From an uncultured Ruminococcus sp. (lineage in GTDB: Bacteria; Bacillota; Clostridia; Oscillospirales; Ruminococcaceae), in NCBI GenBank assembly GCA_946544695.1, contig CAMNMO010000005.1, forward strand, positions 1 to 27,075: a stretch of DNA of 27,075 nucleotides, given 5' to 3'. Position numbers and translations under genes: made by a program. Within the stretch, counting starts at the first letter, position 1; every line of letters begins with the position of its first letter. Below, one piece after another: positions 15,120 to 23,600 of the stretch. Under the pieces are notes generated by a model that saw nothing but the letters and a program-made list of their open reading frames with translations, had not been told where the DNA came from and did not search any database.

Positions 15120-17333
15120 TCAGTCGGTCTCGACAACTTTATTGCCCGAGACTGCATACCAGCCCACGCCGAAGATGAACCAGAACATGGGGCTCACGCA
15201 CACATAGCTGTCGTTTACTACGCCGACCACCATAAATGCGATGACCGATACGAACACGCCGACCCTCAGGTGGGTGAATCTGTCCTTGATGGGGTGCAGT
15301 ATAACTCTGTTGAAGCCCTTTACAAGGAAGGCACCCAGCAGTGTCAGCAGCACCAGCAGTGACACGATGCCCGAGTCAACTGCCACGCCCAGATACCAGT
15401 TATGGGGCTTATTGATGACCATTGCGGGTGTCTTGTAGACTTCCAGCAGGCTGACGAAGTCATACTGAGGATAAACGGTAACGTAGTTGCCGCTGCCCTT
15501 GCCCAGCAGTATGCATTCATCGAGGAATGAGATAGTTGTGCCCCAGATCAGATATCTGCCCGAGAATGCGCTGAGATCCTTATGGAAGAACTCGGGGCCT
15601 TCATAGCTGTTTATCTTCTCCATCGTATACAGACCGTGTACGTAAGGCTTGAACTTTTCGTCCTCATACTGGAAGATCATCTTCTTCTCATAGCCCAGAT
15701 CAACATAAAGCTTATCCGATACCGAGAACTTGAAATTGCAGTTCTTGTACCTTTCATCTTCAAAGCAGTAGCAGTGGTCATCGATATAGGTATCAAGCTT
15801 TTCGCCCTGTGTATCGTAGAACCTCACCAGGTTCTGTCCCGCATCGTTGGCATAGCCTTCAACGGTTATGGTATTGCCGCTGTAATCATCGAACATCAGC
15901 TTGCTGCCGTCCTGCCTTATCTCTTTGATAACATAGTGGTTCTTAGCCAGATTTTCACGCTTCTCCTCAACGGACAGCTTATTTGCTGCACCGTTGTGTA
16001 TAACATAGTCGAGACGCTTCTGGAAATCGCTGTTGTTTTTCGACACATAGGTGAAGCCTGCCAGTGCGACAGCAGCCGCAGCCAGCAATGCAGCCAGCGA
16101 CAAGATACGGTCGATGGTACCTCTGATCCAGTATATCACATATATGATGAACAGTATCACGCAGCCGCCTGCAACGGCATAAAGTCCGCCTGTTGCGTTT
16201 GAAAATACAGCGCCCAGTGCGATGCCTGCCGCAGCGACCAGACCGATGATCTTTCTGATGATGTTCTTGCTGCCCAGCGCAAGGCCTGCTGTCACGGGGA
16301 ACATCAGTCCGCAGAATGAACCGAAGTAGTTCGAGTTAAAGAAGGTTATATGCACGTTTGAACTTGAGCTGTGAAGCGAACGTGCCACATCTATCTTATC
16401 GGCAGGTGCCATCAGGTGAGCCATGAATTCGGTCTCCTGCAAGGGGTGACCCTTATACTCCATCACAGCGAACACGCCTGCCGCCAGCGAACAGATTATG
16501 ATAGCCCAGCTGAAAAATTCAAGCGACTTGGTATCCGAGAAATAGTTCATCGCCGCCAGGAATATTATAAGGTATCCCAGCACGCCCAGCAGACCTTCAT
16601 ACTGCTTGACAACGCCCATCATCACCAGTTCTTTATGTTCGGAAGCTATTCCCGACAGCACCAGCAGCACAGCGTAGATACCTGTGAGTATCATAGGCAG
16701 CCGCAGGTTCTTTTTACGCAGCGGGATATCCTTCCAGCGTTTTTCTATGAAAAATTCCTCTGTGATGAATATCAGCAGCAAGAACACCGCCGCTATTACC
16801 ACGAAGAATTCCTTCTGAAAAAGGAACCAGTCAGTTATGCTGCCCGAGTCGGACGAGTAGTATTTCTCGGTAAGCGGGGTAAGGGGCTGAACATGCATAT
16901 ATGCCACATAGGGCAGTATAGCCATGAAAATGCACATCAGCAGTGCAACAAAGGTCTTGCGGAATGGGTAATTTCCTTTTATTGCAACTATCACGCCGCC
17001 GTCATCTTGACCTTTATTATTCTTATCCTTTTTCTTCTCCTGCTTTTTTTCCTTGCTGTCGTCACCGTTCTTTTCGTCGGCTTTCTTTTCGTCGGGCTTT
17101 TCGGCTTCTTCCTCATCAGCTTTTTCGACTATCTCCTCATCATCGTCGTCATAATCATAATCGTCATAGTCACTGCCCTCAGCCTTGAGTTCCTCCAGCT
17201 CGAGTCTTCGCATACGTTCATCACGCAGGCGCAGCTTTTCTTTTTCGGACAGGTTAGACTCTTTCAGCGCTTTTTTGAACGTTGCATCGTCCTTCCAGTC
17301 GAAATTGAAATTCAGCAGATCATCTCGCTTCAT
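15120..17333 (-). CDS. O-antigen ligase family (Wzy_C) membrane protein
   Basis: A 737-residue polytopic protein of the WaaL/Wzy/PglL superfamily, whose members transfer or polymerise lipid-linked glycans outside the membrane. Residues 1-120 are cytoplasmic and highly charged, with an Asp/Tyr/Glu tract then a Lys/Glu/Asp tract. About 10-12 membrane segments follow from about 124. A large extracytoplasmic region (about 435-640) carries SGRYLIWGTTISFL and LLGKGSGNY. The conserved His of the family is in NKPHNWYLGVAVDSG (His644). The ATG at 17333 follows GAGGTG with a 9-nt gap. Members differ in acceptor: cell-wall polymer, teichoic-type glycan, or protein, including type IV pilins (PglL/PilO). 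Neighbouring pilin genes make pilin glycosylation an attractive inference, not a demonstrated role. Confidence 0.8.
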   Translation of the reverse strand: MKRDDLLNFNFDWKDDATFKKALKESNLSEKEKLRLRDERMRRLELEELKAEGSDYDDYDYDDDDEEIVEKADEEEAEKPDEKKADEKNGDDSKEKKQEKKKDKNNKGQDDGGVIVAIKGNYPFRKTFVALLMCIFMAILPYVAYMHVQPLTPLTEKYYSSDSGSITDWFLFQKEFFVVIAAVFLLLIFITEEFFIEKRWKDIPLRKKNLRLPMILTGIYAVLLVLSGIASEHKELVMMGVVKQYEGLLGVLGYLIIFLAAMNYFSDTKSLEFFSWAIIICSLAAGVFAVMEYKGHPLQETEFMAHLMAPADKIDVARSLHSSSSNVHITFFNSNYFGSFCGLMFPVTAGLALGSKNIIRKIIGLVAAAGIALGAVFSNATGGLYAVAGGCVILFIIYVIYWIRGTIDRILSLAALLAAAAVALAGFTYVSKNNSDFQKRLDYVIHNGAANKLSVEEKRENLAKNHYVIKEIRQDGSKLMFDDYSGNTITVEGYANDAGQNLVRFYDTQGEKLDTYIDDHCYCFEDERYKNCNFKFSVSDKLYVDLGYEKKMIFQYEDEKFKPYVHGLYTMEKINSYEGPEFFHKDLSAFSGRYLIWGTTISFLDECILLGKGSGNYVTVYPQYDFVSLLEVYKTPAMVINKPHNWYLGVAVDSGIVSLLVLLTLLGAFLVKGFNRVILHPIKDRFTHLRVGVFVSVIAFMVVGVVNDSYVCVSPMFWFIFGVGWYAVSGNKVVETD

Positions 17334-17372
17334 GCGAAAAATCACCTCTTCGTAAAATAATCATACAAAGTA

Positions 17373-17401
17373 ATTATATCACACAAGCGGTGATTTTTCA
17401 A
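17373..17401 (-). promoter_or_regulatory. Promoter of the ligase-family gene
   Basis: On the minus strand: TTGAAA (17396-17401), 17-nt spacer, TATAAT (17373-17378) with an extended TG. Predicted start is about 33 nt before the ATG. Confidence 0.7.
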
Positions 17402-17458
17402 TAGTAAAATAATGCCGAAAACCGACCGTTAAAACAGGCTTTTTTAGTATGTATGAGC

Positions 17459-17488
17459 GCAAAAAAGCAGATGCTCTCAGCATCTGCT
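17459..17488 (-). terminator. Terminator of the small lipoprotein gene
   Basis: AGCAGATGCT, loop CTC, AGCATCTGCT, followed on the minus strand by six T. Confidence 0.88.
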
Positions 17489-17516
17489 CTTATACACTAT
17501 ATTATATATAGCAGTA

Positions 17517-18050
17517 TCATTCTTCATCAGTCGTCACTTCATCAACGGGCGCTGTGACCGTCCAGCTGAACTCTGCCTTTTCTGTTGCAGGCTCATACTG
17601 TTCCAGCAGCCAGAACTGCTCGCTGTCCTCATCGAGCGCATAGACTCTGCTGTTGTCAGCTGTCACTGCTGCGGTGGCTACGGGTGTCTGCACGCCTTCC
17701 TTGCTGTCATAAATTGCGAAAACATAGCTGAGTGTACCGTCAACCTGCTGTTCGCCCATATAGCCGTAATATCTCTTTGTGCTTTTCTTCGCCTTCGGGA
17801 ATGTCTTGTCGATGGTCTTTATAACGCAGTCGAAAGACTGTTCAGCCTCAGCGGGGATCTCTGCAAAGGTCTCACGGGAAGGTATTGAAAATGTCTCGGT
17901 GGTATGGCCATCGGTGGTAACATCTTCAGCACCTGTGGTCATCACCTGTTCGGTCTTTGCTACCTCATCTTTTTTTACCTCTGTCTTTTTGCTGCCGCAG
18001 CCGCACATCAGTACAGCACAGCAAGCAGCTGCAATTACAACTTTCCTCAT
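17517..18050 (-). CDS. Small putative lipoprotein
   Basis: A 177-residue exported protein of unknown function. The signal peptide MRKVVIAAACCAVLMCGCGSKK ends in a lipobox-like MCGC that is less canonical than the other lipoproteins here. A Lys/Glu/Thr linker (about 23-55) precedes a globular domain (about 65-165) with FDCVIKTIDKTFPKAKKSTKRYYGYMGEQQVDG and a pattern of beta strands. The ATG at 18050 follows GGAGG by 11 nt; the frame is open upstream but lacks a better site. It is monocistronic, with its own promoter, a 5'-terminal hairpin and a strong terminator. No known family is recognised. Confidence 0.75.
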   Translation of the reverse strand: MRKVVIAAACCAVLMCGCGSKKTEVKKDEVAKTEQVMTTGAEDVTTDGHTTETFSIPSRETFAEIPAEAEQSFDCVIKTIDKTFPKAKKSTKRYYGYMGEQQVDGTLSYVFAIYDSKEGVQTPVATAAVTADNSRVYALDEDSEQFWLLEQYEPATEKAEFSWTVTAPVDEVTTDEE

Positions 18051-18149
18051 TTTATATAAAGCCTCCATAGGGATAATGATCTTGTTCTGCACCCCGCCCT
18101 TCAAGCAGATGTACAGTATATCACGCCGCAGAACGGCTGCACACATAGT

Positions 18150-18180
18150 TTACAGAGGTGAACTTCTCTCCTCTGTGTAA
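18150..18180 (-). promoter_or_regulatory. Hairpin at the 5' end of the small lipoprotein transcript
   Basis: TTACACAGAGG pairs with CCTCTGTAA (2-nt bulge) around an 11-nt loop. The predicted transcription start (about 18177) falls at its edge, so the message would begin with a stem-loop, a form that can protect RNA ends from decay. Confidence 0.4.
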
Positions 18181-18183
18181 TGG

Positions 18184-18212
18184 ATTATATCACACTCATT
18201 CACGCTTGTAAA
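18184..18212 (-). promoter_or_regulatory. Promoter of the small lipoprotein gene
   Basis: On the minus strand: TTTACA (18207-18212), 17-nt spacer, TATAAT (18184-18189). The last 12 bases (GTGTGATATAAT) are identical to those of the ligase-gene promoter at 17373. Confidence 0.7.
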
Positions 18213-18373
18213 GAGGGTTCACACATTTGTCATACATTTTCCCCGTTATGAACAACCTCGACAAAAGAGGAAATCTATTTTTGTATATTTGCACAATGCG
18301 CCGTCAAAAGAATAGTACAGTATGCACAAGACAAAACCTTACGCCAAAAAGAAAGATACCCGCATAAAAGTTT
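18213..18373. other. Intergenic stretch with no recognised feature
   Basis: AT-rich DNA between the small lipoprotein promoter and the terminator of the immunity-like gene. Only a tiny CCTC/GAGG hairpin near 18257 is visible; no ORF, promoter or repeat is supported. Confidence 0.5.
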
Positions 18374-18406
18374 TGCCCCCGAGCCTTTCAGGAAAGCTCG
18401 GGGGCA
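18374..18406 (-). terminator. Terminator of the immunity-like gene
   Basis: TGCCCCCGAGC and GCTCGGGGGCA form an 11-bp stem, extended by CTTTC/GGAAAG with one bulge. The T-tail on the minus strand is weak and interrupted. The stem core resembles that of the terminator at 23862-23901. Confidence 0.65.
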
Positions 18407-18441
18407 TTCAGCTTATTTGTGTTGTTAAGATATATCGTGCT

Positions 18442-18960
18442 CTAAAAGATATCAAGATCGCCTTTTACTTTCCTCAGTTCATCCAGGAACTTATCAAGTG
18501 CTGCTAACGTATCACATATTTCCGACTGTTCGGCACTCATTGTAAATTCGATTCCGCTCCTGTATTGATCCGATCTGTTTTTTATCGTTCCGAAAACCTT
18601 GCAGCGGCACTTGTCATCAAACTCAAAAACAATGTTCGTCTTGTCGTTGTTATAATCGCTCAATACAGCTTTTGCGTTTTTGCTGAACAGTATATCATAA
18701 GCAGTATCAAGCTCCGAATAGAAATAATGTAAAATTCCTATGGTGATATCACATTCAAACCGGCAGTCGATCCCACTGCCTTTATAGATGACTTCAAAGG
18801 TGCCTGTCAGGTCCTCTTTTCTGCCGAATGTACCGATCTCTTTACACTCCAATGCAAACAGCTGATCTCCGCTGTTCAGCCCGATCAAACGGAAGGGCAG
18901 CGAAATGCCGTTAAAATTATCCAAAGCGGGAACACTTCCTTTCATAAAAATGCCGATCAT
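18442..18960 (-). CDS. WapI-like immunity protein, orphan
   Basis: A 172-residue soluble protein with no signal peptide. The order of features (LTGTFEVIYKG, DITIGILHYFYSELDTA, a strand pair rich in Phe/Glu, then IEFTMSAEQSEICDTLAALDKFL) recalls the WapI-type immunity family that neutralises contact-dependent toxins; this is recognition by pattern and moderately uncertain. No toxin or polymorphic-toxin remnant is nearby. The start is ATG at 18960 or 18945; neither has a clear Shine-Dalgarno sequence. Base composition is visibly more AT-rich than flanking genes, and a 102-nt repeat lies 15 nt upstream, both suggesting acquisition by transfer. The -10 sequence TATAAT at the repeat edge (18973-18978) would start transcription almost at the ATG. 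Confidence 0.6.
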   Translation of the reverse strand: MIGIFMKGSVPALDNFNGISLPFRLIGLNSGDQLFALECKEIGTFGRKEDLTGTFEVIYKGSGIDCRFECDITIGILHYFYSELDTAYDILFSKNAKAVLSDYNNDKTNIVFEFDDKCRCKVFGTIKNRSDQYRSGIEFTMSAEQSEICDTLAALDKFLDELRKVKGDLDIF

Positions 18961-18975
18961 TGTCAGCAGTAATTA

Positions 18976-19077
18976 TATAGTAAACGACATTAGATTTTCG
19001 ACATAAACTGCTTACAGCTGCCGTCGTCTTGGCTGCTGTGAGCAGGATATGTCAGAAAATCTTTGTCGTTTAATATA
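18976..19077 (+). repeat. 102-nt palindromic repeat, copy C
   Basis: Third copy, again exactly 102 nt and in the same plus orientation, but more diverged. The ends (TATAGTAAACGACAT and GTTTAATATA) are unchanged. Inner stems differ with paired changes: CATA/TATG replaces CTTA/TAAG, and AGATTTTC/GAAAATCT replaces AAATTTTC/GAAAATTT. The apical stem is CTGCTTACAGCTGCC/GGCTGCTGTGAGCAG with an 8-nt loop. After the right end, copies B and C share ACACAG. Confidence 0.85.
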
Positions 19078-19100
19078 ACACAGTGTCAAGGCTTTGTCAA

Positions 19101-19152
19101 TAAAAATGCCATAGTATCCCTTACCTTGCACGAGAGATACTATGGCTTAAAA
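19101..19152 (-). terminator. Terminator of the larger lipoprotein gene
   Basis: GCCATAGTATC (19108-19118) pairs perfectly with GATACTATGGC (19136-19146); the minus strand continues into ATTTTTA. Located about 60 nt past the stop codon. Confidence 0.8.
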
Positions 19153-19208
19153 ATTCTGTATGAGCGCCGTCCCGAAATGCGAGGGGCTATGCTTTATACT
19201 ATATCAGA

Positions 19209-20123
19209 TCACATACCGCTGTCGACGATGGTGGAGTTCATGAATACATTGCCCTGATCTATGGTGATCTTGGTGATGTACATGTTGCCGCCTAACTGGA
19301 AAAGTACGCCGTCCCAGCCGTGTTCGGTATCATTCTCGTCTGCGGGTGCAGTGAATGCGTTGTCGATCAGCTTGTTTACTTCCTCAGCGGGGATAGTGAA
19401 CTCGATCTGCTTAACATCGTGATTGCCTATCTTGATGAAGCCGTCGCCCTTAACGAATACATCAGGCCATACCTGTTCCTTCTTGGGCTTGTTGTCCTTA
19501 GTATCGGGAGTAGCCAGATCCTCACCGTTTGCTACCACATAGTCGGTCAGGTTCGGGTCATTTACGGAAGGATAATCAGTGATAAGACCTTCAAAGGTCT
19601 CACCGAACTTGCTCCAGCCGTTTGCCCTGGAAGGTCCGATAACGATCTGTGTCTTGTGCTGATCGGTAACTTCTTCTTCTATCATCTGGTTGAAGGACTC
19701 AACATACTCAAAGTCAACTACCATGTGTATGTCCTTGTCTCTGTCGAAGCTTCTTGCATCGATGAAGTCACTGCCGAAGCAGCTGCCCCATGCATCGGAT
19801 ATCTGGTCTGTCAGCTCGAAAACAGTCTCGGTAGCGCTCTCATCATAGCCTGTTACCTTAGTGATATCGAACTCGGCAGGCTCAGCGTTCTCATCGCCCT
19901 CTGCCTCGCTATCCTCTGCTGCGGTGGTCTCTGCGGGTGCCTCTGTCTCTGCGGGTGCCTCTGTCTCCTCGGGAGGAGTGGTCTCCTCAGGTGCCTCAGT
20001 CTCAGCAGCAGTTGTTGTTGTAGTGGTCTCGTCAGCCTTGCTGTCCGAAGCGGTATCACCGCAGGAAGCGAACACAAGTGCAGACATCGTCAGTGCAAGT
20101 GTCATTGCAAGCATCTTTTTCAT
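19209..20123 (-). CDS. Putative lipoprotein with Thr/Glu/Pro linker
   Basis: A 304-residue surface lipoprotein. The signal peptide ends in FASC (lipobox Cys20). Residues 30-80 are a Thr/Glu/Pro/Ala linker containing short tandem repeats. The C-terminal domain (about 85-304) looks like a mixed alpha/beta fold (DITKVTGYDESATETVFELTDQISDAWGSCFGSDF early, VKQIEFTIPAEEVNKLIDNAF late) without catalytic motifs I recognise. It shares the signal-linker-domain plan with the lipoproteins at 4653 and 17517, although the domains differ. A weak AAAGG site precedes the start. Promoter at 20210 and terminator at 19101 make it a single-gene unit. Confidence 0.75.
   Translation of the reverse strand: MKKMLAMTLALTMSALVFASCGDTASDSKADETTTTTTAAETEAPEETTPPEETEAPAETEAPAETTAAEDSEAEGDENAEPAEFDITKVTGYDESATETVFELTDQISDAWGSCFGSDFIDARSFDRDKDIHMVVDFEYVESFNQMIEEEVTDQHKTQIVIGPSRANGWSKFGETFEGLITDYPSVNDPNLTDYVVANGEDLATPDTKDNKPKKEQVWPDVFVKGDGFIKIGNHDVKQIEFTIPAEEVNKLIDNAFTAPADENDTEHGWDGVLFQLGGNMYITKITIDQGNVFMNSTIVDSGM
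19927..19962. repeat. 18-bp tandem repeat in the lipoprotein linker
   Basis: Two exact copies of GTCTCTGCGGGTGCCTCT in a row, with a degenerate third copy following. It encodes the repeated Glu-Ala-Pro-Ala-Glu-Thr unit. In-frame repeats of this kind can gain or lose units by slippage. Confidence 0.8.
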
Positions 20124-20209
20124 TTTTATACCCAGCCTTTCTTTAACGGGGACACTCTCCCCCGAAACAATGAACGGCGGACAATCTCCGCCTTATTTTC
20201 CACGCTTGT

Positions 20210-20238
20210 ATTATAGCAGATTTTTACTTTTATTTCAA
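20210..20238 (-). promoter_or_regulatory. Promoter of the larger lipoprotein gene
   Basis: On the minus strand: TTGAAA (20233-20238), 17-nt spacer, TATAAT (20210-20215), extended TG. A small GGCGGA/TCCGCC hairpin lies in the leader at 20177-20193. Confidence 0.7.
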
Positions 20239-20409
20239 TAAGGACATACAAAAATTATCAATTGCAACAATTAGCACGCATTTAGTTAACATTTATTACA
20301 GCAACACAGACAAATATTTATCCCCGCTATACCTTTGTTTGGGGCTCAGATTGTTAATTATTCACAAATAAGGTTTGATAAATTCGTTTTAATTGATGTA
20401 AGAAATTTG

Positions 20410-20438
20410 TTGAAATAAAAGCAAAACTGTGATATACT
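20410..20438 (+). promoter_or_regulatory. Promoter of the CAP-dockerin gene
   Basis: TTGAAA (20410-20415), 17-nt spacer, TATACT (20433-20438) with extended TG. Its first 12 bases (TTGAAATAAAAG) are identical to those of the divergent promoter at 20238. Confidence 0.65.
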
Positions 20439-20444
20439 TAAACT

Positions 20445-20615
20445 AAGTTAATGTGCAATTTCACTATATCAGAACAGACGATTTTCAGTATGGTCATATC
20501 ACGGGAACAGCATCGGGCTGCAAACGGGGTATGAGTTTATTTTACGCTGTCAGCAGAGGAAAAATATGGATATATACAAAGACACCGAGTAGTGTCTGAT
20601 TGGAGGATGATACGA
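20445..20615 (+). promoter_or_regulatory. Long 5' leader of the CAP-dockerin gene
   Basis: About 170 nt separate the predicted start from the ATG. A GACAC-CGAGTA-GTGTC hairpin (about 20581-20596) sits directly before the ribosome-binding site GGAGG. No known riboswitch consensus was recognised; I compared it by eye with c-di-GMP classes I and II and found no match. Confidence 0.35.
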
Positions 20616-23600
20616 ATGACTAACAAGCTGTTAAGAGGTGTACTTGCAGCAGTCATAGCATCAGCAGCCGCTGCGGGGAGTGTTATCTCCGCCAGTGCCT
20701 ATGGGCTTGAACGGCATTCTCAGGCCGAGATAAAGCAGATGTATCAGAAGCTTTATTTCGATACCCACGATGTGCCCGAGTACACAGAACCATTTTCAAC
20801 TGACTCCCCGGGATACGAGGGCAGGATAAGCGACGACACGCTTGATGAGGGTCTCAACTCCATCAATTTCTGCCGATATCTGGCAGGTCTGCCTTACGAT
20901 ATCGAACTTGACAATGACTACAACGTTTCAGCGCAGAAAGCAAGTCTCATCATTTTCATGAACAAAGACAAGCCGCTGACCCACCAGCCTTCACAGCCCG
21001 CAGGCATGGGCGATGACCTTTATGCTGATGCTTACAAGGCTTCGGGCGAATCCAACATCGGCAAGGGCTACATCAGTATCCAGGCTTCGATAGTGCAGGG
21101 CTACATGTCAGATACAGACGAGATGAACCTCTCCATGCTGGGTCACAGGCGCTGGATACTGAACCCCGATATGCAGAAAACAGGACTGGGCATAGTCGGT
21201 GACGGTTCGGCTGTGGGCACTGCGATGTACGTCAAGGACAAATCAAGAGCTGATAAATTCACGGGTGACTACCTGTACTGGCCGCCTGCGCTGATGCCCA
21301 ACGAAATGGTCAGCGACAACGACAGCGGATATGCTTACTCGGTCAACCTGAACAGCTGCTACGACAAGCCCGACAGGGACAAGGTGGTCATCAAGCTGAC
21401 CTCAAAGCTGCTTGGCAAGACCTTCACCTTTGATAATAATTCAAGCAAGGACCCAATGCAGCCTGTGGGCTATTTTGATGTAAGCCAGAGTTTCATAGGG
21501 TTTGGCAACTGCCTGATATTCAACCCAGGTCCTCTGCCCGAGAACGATGTGGTAGAGGTCGAGATAAGCGGCATCTATAAAAACGGCGTTGAAGAACCCA
21601 TAAAGTACAAAGTAAACTACTTCGATATGCTGGACGACAGCGATTATACGCTGGGTTTTGAACAGGACAGCTACGAGATCGAGATAGGACAGTCGATGCT
21701 GATAAAGGGCTATGACCACCCGCTGGGCGGCGATGAACTGAGAATGTGGTACTACCCCAGCAACAAGGAATATCTGGAATATCTTGATGTTACCGAATCA
21801 GGCGGTTCGGTTTACGTGACAGGCAAAAAGGAAGGCACTGTCAGCGTATATCTGGGAAACAGCCAGACATGGTATGATGACAAGGTGACAAATGTTACCG
21901 TCACACATAAGCATGACCGTGACGAATGGGTAGTCGAGAAAGAACCTACCAACAGCGAAGCGGGCAGCCGTTACAGAGTATGCAAGCTGTGCGGCAAGGT
22001 GGTAGACCGTGAGGTACTGCCCGCAAAGTCCGTTGCGATGACCGATGTCATTCTCGGTGAAGATGCATACACCTACACAGGTTCTGAGATAGAACCTAAG
22101 GTAAAGGTCTATGCAGGCGAGAAGCGGCTGGTGCAGGGCACAGACTATGAGATATCCTTCAGGGATAACATCGAACTGGGCAAGGGCACTGTCATCATCA
22201 AGGGAATTGGCTACTTCGGCGGCGAAAAGCAGGTAAACTTCCCCATCGTCAAGCGTGATCCCGTATCGCTGGAAAAACTGGACATCACCTTCAACGGCGA
22301 CAATGTCATATTCACAGGCAGCGCTATCGAACCTAAGCTGACCATCAGGGAAGGCACCTACAAGCTGGTCAAGGACAAGGACTACTCAATAGAATACAGC
22401 AACAACCACGATGTGGGCAAGGGCAAGGTAACGGTGACAGGTCTGGGCGACTATGTGGGAACTGTCAGCTATACCTTTGATATCGTGGCTGCCGATATAG
22501 GCGACCCGTGGGTCGAAAGCGACCTGCCCGATGTCAAGTACAGCGGAAAGCCCGTTATACTCGACCTCGAACTGGAAAGTCAGGTAACAGGTGAGGAACT
22601 GTTTGAGAACATCGACTACACGGTGACCTACGAGAACAATGACAAGGTGGGCACAGCGACCGTTACCGTAACAGGAATGGGCAATTACAGCGGCACTTCC
22701 ACAAAAACTTTCAGGATAGTTGACGGTGACGGCACATCTGTCATAGATGGACCTGTCCCCCCCGATACAGACGACAAGGACGAACAGAAGGCAGGACCTT
22801 CCGACGGCAAGGCACGCAGCACAGGCATAACTGTGAACGGTGCTGACAAGGACAACACGGCTGTTATTTTCGTGGACAGCGCAGGCAAGACCTACAAGTC
22901 TGAGGACGTTGAAGGCAGCACATTCTATGCCGACCTGCCCGCAGGCGAATATCTGGCATGGATACTGAAGGATTCATGCGCACCCGAAAGCGTCGATGTG
23001 ACGGTGGGCGATGTGCTTTCGACCGTTGATGTGACAGTTTATTCCTACGGCGATATCAACCGTGACGGACAGATAAACGTCACAGATACCTCAATGTCAG
23101 CGGCATTCACAAAGGCTAAGCGTGCACCTGCCGATGAACAGCAAAGAATGCTGGCAGACGTTAATCTGGACAACATGCTCAACGTTACCGATACTTCTAA
23201 AATAGCGGCGCATTCAAAGGGCATAAAGGTGCTGGCAGTGGAAACGAACTTCGAGATACCCACAAGCAGCGATACCGAAAAGCCTGCTGACGAAAAGAAC
23301 GGAGACGCAGCTGTTACCGACAGTGATGAACAGATCGATGAAACACCCGCTGACAGCAGCGATACTACCGAAAAGACCATCGAGTCCGAGTATGAAAGAG
23401 TGAAGGCTGAATACCTGGAAGAATTCAATACCGAATGGGGCGAAGCAGCCGCAGGCATGGCGGGATACTCCACCATAGATATCGACAGTGACGGCACTGA
23501 CGAACTGATAATACTGGGCAGCATTATCCACGATGCACCATACAGACTGTATGCATACAAAAACGGCGAAGCTGTGCTGCTGAAAGAAACAGACAGTTCG

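Noticed and set aside
16371..17360. A 329-codon open frame on the plus strand
   Set aside because: It is antisense to the ligase-family gene; its His/Arg-rich and then Ile/Val-rich composition is the complement of membrane and acidic codons.
19320..20216. A 298-codon plus-strand frame rich in Cys, Gly and Leu
   Set aside because: It mirrors the lipoprotein gene and its Thr/Glu repeats; the lipoprotein has a signal peptide, lipobox, promoter and terminator.
20445..20615. Possible c-di-GMP riboswitch before the CAP-dockerin gene
   Set aside because: The leader has scattered similar words (CTGCAAACGGGG) but not the conserved core of class I or II, and no matching stem arrangement.
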